Positions 48,838-56,609 of a DNA stretch of 64,000 nucleotides are shown one piece after another; position 1 is the stretch's first letter; each line of letters starts with the position of its first letter. The DNA comes from Pseudomonadota bacterium (GTDB taxonomy: Bacteria > Desulfobacterota > Desulfobulbia > Desulfobulbales > JAHJIY01). The stretch is from contig JAHJIY010000067.1 of the NCBI GenBank assembly GCA_018823175.1, positions 19,729 through 83,728 of the forward strand. The letters are read 5' to 3'. Below the pieces are notes generated by a model. That model did no database searches. It was not told where the DNA came from and saw only the letters and a list, made by a program, of their open reading frames with translations. Both the position numbers and the translations under genes were made by a program.

Positions 48838-50364
48838 CTACCATTCCTGGTCGGTGATGATCTTGCCACCACCACCGCTCTTCATAAGCGGTTCGTTCGC
48901 GGGGTCTGATTGTGCAGCTGTGGTGCCGGACGATGCCTGTCCTCTTTTAGGTGTGTTGATGGTGGTTGGCGTGAAAATATTTTCCGTTTCGGGTTTTATC
49001 ATTGAGGTCTTGCTTTCCGGATCCATAGGTTTCTTGGCAGCAGGTTTTGTCTCCAGGGGTGGTTTGCCGTTAACTATCATGTCTTTTGTTTTGGTCACAG
49101 GTTTGGTTGGACTTGATGCAGGATTTGTCGTGGCCACTGTCGGTTGACGTTTTGTTTTTAAGGCTTTTTTTACCTTGTTGCCTGGCTCGATGGTTACCAG
49201 CAGGGATGAGCCGGGGCTGATTTTGCGTTTTCCTTTCAGGATAAAGTCTTTAATCTGGACTGGTATCTTGTTGTTGGTGAAGGTGACGGCTTTTCGGATG
49301 TTTACGGCCAGAGTTGGATCCAGGTCATCCAGTGAAACATCATAGATGAAAATCCATGATGAGACACCAATCGTTATTGCCACCAAGGTCATGACCAGAA
49401 TGATCAACATGGTCATTTTGGAGGTTGAGTGTTTTTTGTAACTATGTTTCGAAGGAAATTGCCGTTCGTTAATGGCGGACTGTTGACGATCATCCATCAT
49501 GAGGATGGTGTCGTCACCGGCGGTATTGATCTGGCGGCTGTTATCGTTTGGCGCTTTTTGCAAGGCATCGTTGAATTCTTTTGCGGACTGAAAGCGATCT
49601 TCCGGTTTTTTGGCCAGGGCTTTGATTACCAGGTTATTAAGGCCGGATGATATCTGGAAGTTAAGATCGGCAGGTTTTATCGGGTCGGCGTGGAGAAGCC
49701 GGTGCATGATGGTGGTGACCGAGTCTCCGGGAAATGGTTTTTCGCCGGTGAGCAGGTGGTAGAGGATGACTCCGGCTGAAAATAGATCGGAGCGGTTATC
49801 AATGCGTTGCCCCATGAACTGTTCCGGAGACATATAGGACGGGGTACCCATGACGTCGCCGAACTGGGTCAGGTTTGAGGACTCGATTCTGGCAATACCG
49901 AAATCGGTGACCTTGATCCGCCCATCGTTTAAGAGAATGATGTTGCCTGGTTTTATGTCCCGGTGAATTACACCATGATCGTGGGAGTAGGCCAGGGCGT
50001 CAAGAAGCTGGGAGAGTATTTTGACGATTTCAGGAACGGCGAATTTCTCGTTTCGGTCCAGAATCTCCTTCAGGTCACGGCCCTCGACAAATTCCATGGC
50101 GATAAAGGCCTGGTTTCCTTCTTCGCCGTATTCGTAAACCGTAACGATATTCGGATGTGCAAGTCGGCCGGCAGCCTGGGCCTCTCGCTTGAAACGGGCC
50201 AGCAATTGTTCCAGGTCTTTGGGATCAAAGGAATCCTTGCGGATGGTCTTTAAGGCAACGGTGCGCTCGATTACCGGGTCAAAGCCTTTGTAGACTATCC
50301 CCATGGCGCCCTGACCCAGGACGGACTCTATTTTGTATTTGCCTAAACTGGTAAGCTCTGACAT
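48838..50364 (-). CDS. Transmembrane Ser/Thr protein kinase
   Basis: A 508-residue PASTA-less STPK. Kinase domain ~8-275: GQGAMGIVYKG (glycine loop), VALKTI (ATP lysine), HRDIKPGNI, DFGIARI and GTPSYMSPEQ. One transmembrane helix (MTMLIILVMTLVAITIGVS) follows a polar linker; the ~130-residue exterior end is rich in Lys/Thr/Pro. A PEGA-like strand pattern (GSSLLVTIEPGNKVKKA) is visible after the helix. Start ATG 50364 begins at the kinase domain but has no clear ribosome-binding site; a GTG at 50397 has AGGA close by. It is the second kinase gene in the window. Confidence 0.92.
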   Translation of the reverse strand: MSELTSLGKYKIESVLGQGAMGIVYKGFDPVIERTVALKTIRKDSFDPKDLEQLLARFKREAQAAGRLAHPNIVTVYEYGEEGNQAFIAMEFVEGRDLKEILDRNEKFAVPEIVKILSQLLDALAYSHDHGVIHRDIKPGNIILLNDGRIKVTDFGIARIESSNLTQFGDVMGTPSYMSPEQFMGQRIDNRSDLFSAGVILYHLLTGEKPFPGDSVTTIMHRLLHADPIKPADLNFQISSGLNNLVIKALAKKPEDRFQSAKEFNDALQKAPNDNSRQINTAGDDTILMMDDRQQSAINERQFPSKHSYKKHSTSKMTMLIILVMTLVAITIGVSSWIFIYDVSLDDLDPTLAVNIRKAVTFTNNKIPVQIKDFILKGKRKISPGSSLLVTIEPGNKVKKALKTKRQPTVATTNPASSPTKPVTKTKDMIVNGKPPLETKPAAKKPMDPESKTSMIKPETENIFTPTTINTPKRGQASSGTTAAQSDPANEPLMKSGGGGKIITDQEW

Positions 50365-50489
50365 GAAGAATGTTTTTTTAGACCATTTGTCTACCACATA
50401 TCCTGATCATGAAAAATGTGGTGAGGAAATTAATTGTCCAAATCCCAGCCATTGAGTCGTAAGTGGTTTTGTAAAGCTCTGCTTATATC

Positions 50490-50540
50490 ACAAGGGCATA
50501 AGTTTCGTTTGAGCCGACGAGCGTCTCAACTCAGCTTTAT
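50490..50540. repeat. Family A palindromic repeat, single copy
   Basis: CAAGGGCATAAGTTTCG, GAGCCGACGAGCGTCTC and AACTCAGCTTTAT match the 17-kb array with a few changes. Located between the kinase and MORN genes, in the opposite orientation to both. Confidence 0.75.
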
Positions 50541-50698
50541 TCAGATGATTTGAGATTAGATTATGATTGAAATCATATCAATAAAATCAGCTGAAAAACA
50601 GTTTATATTTTGCGGTCGACAAATATGTCTGAACAACTCTGATCTCAGTTGATGTATGGAGGATCTGGTGGGCGATTTATAATATTTGAATTTTTGTG

Positions 50699-50725
50699 AT
50701 GCCCTGCGGCGTAGCCACAGGGCAT
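50699..50725. terminator. Hairpin after the MORN gene
   Basis: On the minus strand ATGCCCTGTGGC-TAC-GCCGCAGGGCAT forms 12 pairs including one G-U. It lies 20 bases after the MORN stop. There is no T-run, as with the hairpin after rplI. Confidence 0.5.
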
Positions 50726-50745
50726 GAAGTCAAAATTTAGTTTGG

Positions 50746-51408
50746 CTAATCCCCGAGAAAGTTGCCATCCTGAAAGGTGCCGGTGATTTTCTTGCCGTCG
50801 GGGTAAGTGTAAGTGCCTTGGCCGTTGGGGACGTTATCTCGCCACATTCCTTCGTAGGAACTGCCGTCAGGATATGTCGTGGTTCCTTGTCCGTTGGGCA
50901 GGCCGTTTTCGAAATTTCCGATGTATTTGACTCCTTTTGGGGAGGTTAGGGTTCCTTGCCCCTGGGCGGCCCCAGCGATGAAGGCACCTTCGTATATCGT
51001 GCCGTCCGGGAAGGTGATAACCCCTTGGCCATGTTTCTGGTTCTCTTCAAACTGGCCGACATATTTTTTGCCATCGGGAAAGGTGAGGGTGCCTTGCCCA
51101 CTTCGGACGTTTCTGACAAAATCTCCCTCATAAACCTCGCCGTTGGTGAATTCATAACGGCCTTTGCCATGTAATTTGTTGTTGTCAAAATCTCCGGTAT
51201 ATTGCCCGTTTTTGGGGTGGGTAAGAGTGCCTTTACCGTGGGGGACATCGGCTTTAAACGTGCCGACATATTTTGCGCCGTCCTTGTATATGTAGGTGCC
51301 TGTGCCGTTTCTGCAATCGCCATCGATGCATCCGTCTGCGGCCCAACAATTCAGGGGGGAAATACAAAGTCCGAAAACAATCAAAAATGCTACTATCGAA
51401 GGTTTCAT
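50746..51408 (-). CDS. Secreted MORN-repeat protein
   Basis: A 220-residue protein with signal peptide (SIVAFLIVFGLCISPLNCWA) and about eight MORN repeats of 23 residues (YVGTFKADVPHGKGTLTHP, YEGDFVRNVRSGQGTLTFP, YVGQFEENQKHGQGVITFP, YEGMWRDNVPNGQGTYTYP). MORN repeats form an elongated beta-structure that binds proteins or lipids; the target is unknown. Start ATG 51408 follows AGGAC at four bases; a frame from 51444 adds residues before the signal peptide. A short CIDGDC motif begins the mature protein. Confidence 0.9.
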   Translation of the reverse strand: MKPSIVAFLIVFGLCISPLNCWAADGCIDGDCRNGTGTYIYKDGAKYVGTFKADVPHGKGTLTHPKNGQYTGDFDNNKLHGKGRYEFTNGEVYEGDFVRNVRSGQGTLTFPDGKKYVGQFEENQKHGQGVITFPDGTIYEGAFIAGAAQGQGTLTSPKGVKYIGNFENGLPNGQGTTTYPDGSSYEGMWRDNVPNGQGTYTYPDGKKITGTFQDGNFLGD

Positions 51409-51551
51409 GATGGTCCTTTTTTTAGAAAAAACATTGATATTCACATTTCGCTTATTAATAATTTATGTTTTTATAATTACCACAAGATGCATATGTGATG
51501 CAAAATGAATTTTCGGCATAATAAAAAGTTTCTCAGTTGGACTTAGTAACA

Positions 51552-51603
51552 TTAAAGCTGAGTTGAGCAGCTTGTCTGCTCGTACGAAACTTATACCCGA
51601 AGG
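51552..51603. repeat. Family A palindromic repeat, inverted copy with compensatory changes
   Basis: Reverse complement of the 17-kb unit with hairpin GAGCAG-ACAAG-CTGCTC instead of GAGTCG-ACAAG-CGACTC: both arms changed together. Downstream, TCCTGCGGTATTCT occurs twice (51653 and 51709). The remainder of the 51409-51758 gap has no gene. Confidence 0.7.
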
Positions 51604-51758
51604 GTGAAAAAAGACATTTCCCTAATCTCATCCGTTTAAAGGGTCTAAGTGCTCCTGCGGTATTCTGGGTTTTTCGGGTCTGTTTTGCGGTTATTTTCAA
51701 GAATGTTATCCTGCGGTATTCTCGGTAATCCAAAAAATTTCAGCTGAGGAGTAATTAA

Positions 51759-51974
51759 GTGTTTGAATGGTTTTTAACCGCATTAAGTCTTATAGGTTCC
51801 TGGCTGAATATAAAAAAGAAGGTGGCAAGTTGGATTATCTGGGCCATTGCCAATGCTGGTTGGATTGTCAGTTTTTCGATGAAAGGAATGACCGCTGAGG
51901 CTACTCTTTTCGCGGTTTATCTTGTGTTGTCGATCTATGGTGCCATCAAATGGATGAAGGCGGAACCAAAGTAA
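51759..51974 (+). CDS. Small PnuC-like membrane protein
   Basis: A 71-residue protein with three hydrophobic segments (FEWFLTALSLIGSWL, SWIIWAIANAGWIVSF, ATLFAVYLVLSIYGAIKW). The sequence SWLNIKKKVASWIIWAIAN resembles the start of PnuC vitamin-precursor transporters, which have twice this size. It is close in length to SemiSWEET proteins, which form dimers from three-helix units, so a half-size transporter is conceivable. Start is GTG 51759 with GAGGAG seven bases before. It precedes the FKBP gene by 155 bases. Substrate unknown. Confidence 0.7.
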   Translation: MFEWFLTALSLIGSWLNIKKKVASWIIWAIANAGWIVSFSMKGMTAEATLFAVYLVLSIYGAIKWMKAEPK

Positions 51975-52129
51975 TTGTGAAGTGAGTCGGTATCTGTTAA
52001 GAAAATTTACGGTGGCCTGTTTGATGGTCGAATTATTGAAGTCTTTAACTTTTGGGTATTTGGAGTGTTGGAAAACTCCTTTGGTTATAAAATCGATAAA
52101 TATTAATCTTACAAAGAAAGGGAATTGAG

Positions 52130-52558
52130 ATGTCACAAGCAAAAGCAGGGGATGTGGTAAGCGTTCATTATACCGGGAGTTTAACTGATGGGACGGTTTT
52201 TGATTCTTCCAATGAGCGTGATCCTTTAGAGCTGGAACTTGGTAGCGGGATGGTTATCGAAGGATTTGATGAGGCCTTGGTCGGAATGAAGGTCGGTGAG
52301 AAGAAAACCGTTAAAATTCCTGTGGCCAAGGCCTATGGGGAACACAATCCAGATATGGTCATGCAGTTTGATCGTGATCAGTTCCCGCCGGAGATTGATC
52401 CGGTTATTGGACAGAAAATTGAATTGAACCACGAAAGTGGTCAGACCATTATCGTGGTGGTGACTGAGGTTGGAGCCAAAAAAGTGACCCTGGATGCCAA
52501 TCCGCCTTTGGCCGGCAAAGATTTGATCTTTGATCTGGAAGTTATGGCCATCAACTGA
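52130..52558 (+). CDS. FKBP-type peptidyl-prolyl isomerase (SlyD-like)
   Basis: A 142-residue protein. The FKBP domain starts [21 protein letters not shown], then [29 protein letters not shown] and [13 protein letters not shown], with an IF (insert-in-flap) domain following and the closing strand FDLEVMAIN. This layout is SlyD-type, a proline isomerase and chaperone; the metal-binding histidine tail of E. coli SlyD is absent. AAAGGGA precedes ATG 52130. The next gene begins within 80 bases. Confidence 0.93.
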   Translation: MSQAKAGDVVSVHYTGSLTDGTVFDSSNERDPLELELGSGMVIEGFDEALVGMKVGEKKTVKIPVAKAYGEHNPDMVMQFDRDQFPPEIDPVIGQKIELNHESGQTIIVVVTEVGAKKVTLDANPPLAGKDLIFDLEVMAIN

Positions 52559-52579
52559 ACATGCAAAGCGAAACGAATT

Positions 52580-52629
52580 CCCCGCAGCTCGAAGTCTTAC
52601 ACTGTTCGCTATCTGCTGCGGGGAGCTTC
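52580..52629. repeat. Dispersed palindromic repeat family B, inverted copy 2
   Basis: CCCCGCAG (52580-52587) and CTGCGGGG (52616-52623) form an eight-pair stem. The block 52589-52629 is the reverse complement of that at 48721-48760 with about one mismatch. GGGGAG of the right arm lies 12 bases before the ATG of the next gene. Confidence 0.75.
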
Positions 52630-52635
52630 AACACT

Positions 52636-53187
52636 ATGTCGGCAAGGAAATTATTGATCAGGAAAACCGCAATGTTGGTCTTATTATTGTTGTTGTCCTG
52701 TGTCGTGGGTTGTGCCAAGCCCTTGGTTCGCAGGATGGAAACTACCGCCTATTGCGGATGCGGCGAGTGTTGTGGCTGGCACAGGGGCAGCGGAAAATAC
52801 CTGAAGCTTGATTTCTGGAACCGTTATCTGAGCACGGGTCGGAACAAAGGAAAACCCTATCCCGGCCTGACGGCCAGGGGTACGGTGCCGGGCGAGCCCT
52901 ATCCCGGTCTTTTTTCCATGGACAGCCTTTATCGGCCCTGGGTAATTCCGTTTAGGATAGTCTTTTTCCCCTGGCTGTTGCTGCCTAAAGATGGAACAAT
53001 AGCTGCCGATACCGAGTATTACAAGTTCGGAACCAGGATGCATGTCCCCGGTTATGGATGGGGCGTGATTGAAGATCGGGGCAGTGCGATAAAGGGAGCT
53101 GACCGTCTGGATTTGTTTATGACTTCGCACAGCAAAGCTCTGCGCTGGGGGCGTCGTAAGGTTAATGTTCGGATTGAGAAGAAGTGA
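52636..53187 (+). CDS. 3D-domain lipoprotein
   Basis: A 183-residue lipoprotein with signal LVLLLLLSCVVGC (lipobox VVGC, Cys26). The mature part has a cysteine-rich METTAYCGCGECCGWH motif and the end GVIEDRGSAIKGADRLDLFM, which carries the three-aspartate 3D domain shared with MltA/RpfB-like cell-wall enzymes; murein hydrolysis is likely but unproved. ATG 52636 is chosen because the signal peptide begins there; a frame from 52561 would translate the family B repeat. Its 3' end overlaps the convergent histidine kinase gene by 26 bases. Confidence 0.87.
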   Translation: MSARKLLIRKTAMLVLLLLLSCVVGCAKPLVRRMETTAYCGCGECCGWHRGSGKYLKLDFWNRYLSTGRNKGKPYPGLTARGTVPGEPYPGLFSMDSLYRPWVIPFRIVFFPWLLLPKDGTIAADTEYYKFGTRMHVPGYGWGVIEDRGSAIKGADRLDLFMTSHSKALRWGRRKVNVRIEKK

Positions 53188-55102
53188 AATCTTTTTTCGA
53201 TTGATCCAGGACCTGGCGGATGGTGGTTGCGAAATCTCTGGTCAGGATAGGTTTCATCGCAAAAGCTTTGATGCCGGTTATCTCTTTTTTTAATTCCGGT
53301 TCTGATTCGCTAAAGCCCGTACACATTATGATCGGGATATCCGCTCTTATTTTCAGCATCTCCTTGATCATTTCGGTGCCGATCATTACAGGCATCACCT
53401 GATCGGTTATCACCAGATCATATTGATCAGGATTGACCTTGAATCTTTGCAGGGCGCGTGGACTTTCGGTTATTCCTTCTACCTGGTAACCCAAATCTCC
53501 CAGAATGTTTTTGAACATGTCGATCAGTATTTGCTCGTCATCAACCACCATAATTCTTTCGTTGCCGCGCGGGATGTCGGTTGTTTTTTTGACCACTGCT
53601 TCTTTGCGTTCGGCGCTGATCGGCAGAAAAATCTCAAATGATGTGCCGATTTCCGGGGTGCTGCTAACTTTAACTGCGCCGCCATGATTAAGGATTATCC
53701 CGTGAATTACAGCAAGCCCCATTCCTTTTCCCTCGCCGAATTTCTTGGTGGTAAAAAATGGCTCAAAGATCCGGTTAATGATGTTTTGCCCCATGCCGCA
53801 ACCGGTGTCGGAGGTAGTTATCTTCATATACCGACCCGGTGGAATCTTGCCCAATGATTTGCAGTCTTCTTTGCTCAGGACTGTTTCGACCAGAGAAATA
53901 CCAATCGTCCCTCCTTTCTCGCGCATGGCGTGCAGAGAGTTGTCGCAAAGATTAAACAGTATTTGATAAATCTGGCCTGGATCAGCCATGATGACGCCGT
54001 TTTCTGCTTCGAGCTTAAGCCGGATCTCGATGTTTTTTGGTATTTTTTTCTCTAAAAGTCGGGAAATGTCCTGGATAATTGGAGTAATCTTGGTTGGAAT
54101 TGATTCCAGCTTGTCCTGGCGGCTGAAGGTCAGGATCTGTTTGACCAGGTCCCGGGCCTTGATTGAGGCATCGATTACATGTTTTATGTCGGCGTGGGTT
54201 GAACTGTCCGGTGGTATCTTGTGCAGTGCCAGTTCGGAAAATCCCATAATCGCGGCCAGGATATTGTTGAAGTCGTGCGCTATGCCTCCGGCCAGGGTCC
54301 CGATGCTTTCCATCTTCTGGGTCTGACGTAGTTGGATCTCCAGGTTGTGATGATTGGTAATGTCGAAAATTGAGCCGATCATGCCGGTTATCCGGCCCTG
54401 TTGGTCGGCAAACGCAGCTTTTGAAAAGATGGCGAACTGCTCGGATCGGATATTGTATTCAAGTTGGCCTTCAAAGGAATATGCTTCACCTTCCCGCATT
54501 ACGTCCAGGTCCTGGCGGTGATATTTTTCGGCCACCTCCGGCGGGGCAACATCGAATTCAGTTTTGCCGATAATTTCTTCCTTGCTCAGGCCGGTCAGTC
54601 TGGCAAAATTTTCATTACAACCCAGGAAACAACCATTGAGGTCTTTAAAAAAGATAGCGGCGGGGATACTGTCTATGAGTTGCTGTTGAAAGGCGACCTG
54701 ATTTTCAATCTGTCCGGTTCTTTCTTTTATCAGATCTTCCAGGTTGTCCCGGTAGTTTTCGATTTCATTATGGGCCAAAGTGAAACGCCGGAAATAGATG
54801 CCGAAAGCGAAAACGGTTATAAAGGTGGTGGTGTTGATTGAACCGCTGAACGGGGAGATTGCCTGCCAGCTTTGCGGCATGTCGTTTAGCACTAGAAATT
54901 GCTTGACCAGATGACCGAAGGAGCGGGAAATCGCGAAAATCACAAATGACAAAGTCAGCAGGAATATATAATTGCGGAAAGTGTCATGTTTTTCTTTTTG
55001 CAGCCATTGCCAAGATAAACATATCGACCAGAGCGCGATCAGCAGGGTGGAGGCTGAACCCAGGATATCGATGTATATGACGGGCTCCCAGGAGATAGTC
55101 AT
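53162..55102 (-). CDS. Hybrid sensor histidine kinase
   Basis: A 646-residue protein. Three hydrophobic N-terminal segments (~10-110) anchor it. A PAS domain (~140-255; IPAAIFFKDLNGCFLGCNENF) leads to HisKA with phosphorylated His in GGIAHDFNNILAAIMGF, then the ATPase (N-box NLCDNSLHAM, G1 DTGCGMG, G2 GEGKGMGLAV) and a C-terminal receiver (VVDDEQILIDMF, phospho-Asp in DLVITDQVMP, Lys in FAMKPI). Start overlaps the stop of the preceding membrane-protein gene by four bases. It may relay to a separate regulator such as the lone receiver at 16.4 kb; that link is inference only. Confidence 0.94.
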   Translation of the reverse strand: MTISWEPVIYIDILGSASTLLIALWSICLSWQWLQKEKHDTFRNYIFLLTLSFVIFAISRSFGHLVKQFLVLNDMPQSWQAISPFSGSINTTTFITVFAFGIYFRRFTLAHNEIENYRDNLEDLIKERTGQIENQVAFQQQLIDSIPAAIFFKDLNGCFLGCNENFARLTGLSKEEIIGKTEFDVAPPEVAEKYHRQDLDVMREGEAYSFEGQLEYNIRSEQFAIFSKAAFADQQGRITGMIGSIFDITNHHNLEIQLRQTQKMESIGTLAGGIAHDFNNILAAIMGFSELALHKIPPDSSTHADIKHVIDASIKARDLVKQILTFSRQDKLESIPTKITPIIQDISRLLEKKIPKNIEIRLKLEAENGVIMADPGQIYQILFNLCDNSLHAMREKGGTIGISLVETVLSKEDCKSLGKIPPGRYMKITTSDTGCGMGQNIINRIFEPFFTTKKFGEGKGMGLAVIHGIILNHGGAVKVSSTPEIGTSFEIFLPISAERKEAVVKKTTDIPRGNERIMVVDDEQILIDMFKNILGDLGYQVEGITESPRALQRFKVNPDQYDLVITDQVMPVMIGTEMIKEMLKIRADIPIIMCTGFSESEPELKKEITGIKAFAMKPILTRDFATTIRQVLDQSKKDFTSSQSEH

Positions 55103-55566
55103 GGTGATATTCTCACTGATCCAGGCTCATGCAGCCATTTTCTGATTGCCAGAAAAAGGAAGATGAAGGCCGGGAATAATAGCAGATGATCAAGCCGGCT
55201 GAGGAAGAACATGTAGTCAATAAAGTTGTCGGCGGTGAAGGCGGTGGTGATGCCGTTGGTCTTAATGAATTTTTCCGGGTCAATTTGTTCGTGCAGCCAG
55301 TGGCCGGTGAAAGTGAGAAGGTTCCAGGAGATGATGAGCCAAAGAAAAATTCGAAACTCAGGCCAACCGGGGCCGCTGCAGCGGCTGCGACGAGTCCAGA
55401 ACAACAGGCACACCATGGCGGTTATGAACAGCAGGTGGCCGATCTGGTGGGAAACGAGTCCTTCTGCGCCGCCATGGGTTTGGACGGCGCAAGCTGAGGT
55501 TGGATAAAATACAAAAGGGAAGGATAGCAGGAGCCGGGTAAATATTGTATATTTTGATCGGAACAT
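55099..55566 (-). CDS. Membrane protein coupled to the hybrid kinase
   Basis: A 155-residue protein I cannot assign. It has a signal-like start (TRLLLSFPFVFYPTSACA), then about three more hydrophobic helices (GHLLFITAMVCLLFW, FRIFLWLIISWNLLTFTGHW, LDHLLLFPAFIFLFLA). Histidines occur within or beside the helices (HGG, SHQIGHL, TGHWLH, LDHLL), which could bind haem or metal; this is inference. Overlap of its stop with the kinase start implies a sensor pair. Confidence 0.75.
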   Translation of the reverse strand: MFRSKYTIFTRLLLSFPFVFYPTSACAVQTHGGAEGLVSHQIGHLLFITAMVCLLFWTRRSRCSGPGWPEFRIFLWLIISWNLLTFTGHWLHEQIDPEKFIKTNGITTAFTADNFIDYMFFLSRLDHLLLFPAFIFLFLAIRKWLHEPGSVRISP

Positions 55567-55697
55567 ATTATGCGCCCGGATCTAATTGATTATCTGCAGG
55601 TTGCGTCAATATAATGGCCTATATTATAATTACTTCACACCTCGGATTCTATGTCAAGCCAAATGGGAATATTTCCAGGAAGGGTCTTTATATGAAA

Positions 55698-55753
55698 GTT
55701 ACGAGTAACGAGTAAATAGTAACGAGTTTTTCATTGGTTACTCGCACTCGTAA
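55698..55753. repeat. Short tandem GTAACGAGT repeat with inverted arm
   Basis: Three units of GTTACGAGT/GTAACGAGT type (55698-55727) and a partial inverted copy GGTTACTCGCACTCGTAA (55736-55753). The arms can pair. No gene is seen in the 55567-55872 gap. Confidence 0.55.
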
Positions 55754-55872
55754 TTTTTATCCTTTGTTGTTCCCGCTCGTGGGGGATGACTGTAAATTAA
55801 TATAGAATCATCCGGCAAGGTTTGCTTGAAAACATTGCCGGGAATTCAGGTTAGACTTATTGGTGAGAGAAA

Positions 55873-56139
55873 ATGTTTGCTGGATGTAAATATCAAAAAC
55901 TGGAGTTGGAATACCCCTGTAACTGGCAATATAAGGTAATAGGGGAGGACCATGAAAAGATGCGGCTGGCTATTGCGGAGTTTGTTCAAGATGTTTCCTG
56001 CTCAATAAACCATTCCAAGAGCAGCAGCAGTGGTAAATACCACAGCCTAAACCTGGAAATAGTTGTCGAAAGCGAAGAGGTACGTATCCTGATCTACCAG
56101 GAGCTGAAAAACCATCCTGCCGTCAAGATGGTTCTTTAG
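55873..56139 (+). CDS. DUF493 (YbeD-like) protein
   Basis: An 88-residue protein with the ACT-like DUF493 pattern: LEYPCNWQYKVIGEDHEKMR, CSINHSKSSSSGKYHSLNLEIVVESEEV, YQELKNHPAVKMVL. The domain is a small alpha/beta fold proposed to be regulatory; no specific ligand is known. GGTGAGAG precedes ATG 55873. Its end converges on the copper chaperone gene 15 bases away. Confidence 0.88.
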   Translation: MFAGCKYQKLELEYPCNWQYKVIGEDHEKMRLAIAEFVQDVSCSINHSKSSSSGKYHSLNLEIVVESEEVRILIYQELKNHPAVKMVL

Positions 56140-56153
56140 CCCTACTGCTGAAA

Positions 56154-56351
56154 TTATTCCACGCCAAAACCGATGGCGCTGATCGCTGCGCGAATGGTCT
56201 CTATTGATACCGGTTTTTCTTCATCGTAAGTGGCCTGGCCTTGCTTCAGGTCTACCTGGACGTTTTTTATTCCAACAATCTCATTTAGCGTTTTTGTGAC
56301 CGATGCTACGCAGTGGTTGCAGCTCATTCCAGTGATTTTTATAGTCGGCAT
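56154..56351 (-). CDS. copZ: Copper chaperone (HMA domain, CopZ-like)
   Basis: A 65-residue heavy-metal-associated domain. MxCxxC metal site is MSCNHC (residues 9-14), followed by VASVTKTLNEI and GVE end. Such proteins carry Cu(I) to CopA. It is divergent from copA with a repeat-containing 258-base intergenic region. Confidence 0.92.
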   Translation of the reverse strand: MPTIKITGMSCNHCVASVTKTLNEIVGIKNVQVDLKQGQATYDEEKPVSIETIRAAISAIGFGVE

Positions 56352-56510
56352 GTTTATTCCTCATGTAAAGTTATACTATTTATTGCTGATCAATCATGTT
56401 GTTTCAAGTTGATATAAATATTAATTATAACAGATAGATTAGGGATAGGCATCATCTTCTACCACAAGGGCACCCCAAGGGTACTCGAAGTTTTCGCTTA
56501 TCTCCTGCGG

Positions 56511-56584
56511 GGCGCATAAGTCTCGATGTCTCGTAAACTCGCTTATCGGTTTGAGCCGGCTGAGCGGCACAACTCAGTTTTATC
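56511..56584. repeat. Composite family A/C repeat upstream of copA
   Basis: GCATAAG at 56514 continues into the family C block (TCTCGATGTCTCGTAAAC), then TTTGAGCCGGCTGAGCGGC and AACTCAGTTTTAT as in family A. It looks like a family A element interrupted or extended by ~25 bases. It ends 26 bases before copA and close to its AAGGAG. Confidence 0.6.
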
Positions 56585-56609
56585 ATTTTTGACTTAAGGA
56601 GTCGCGTAG

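Noticed and set aside
51533..51733. A 66-codon minus-strand frame
   Set aside because: It is made of the family A repeat and nearby direct repeats.
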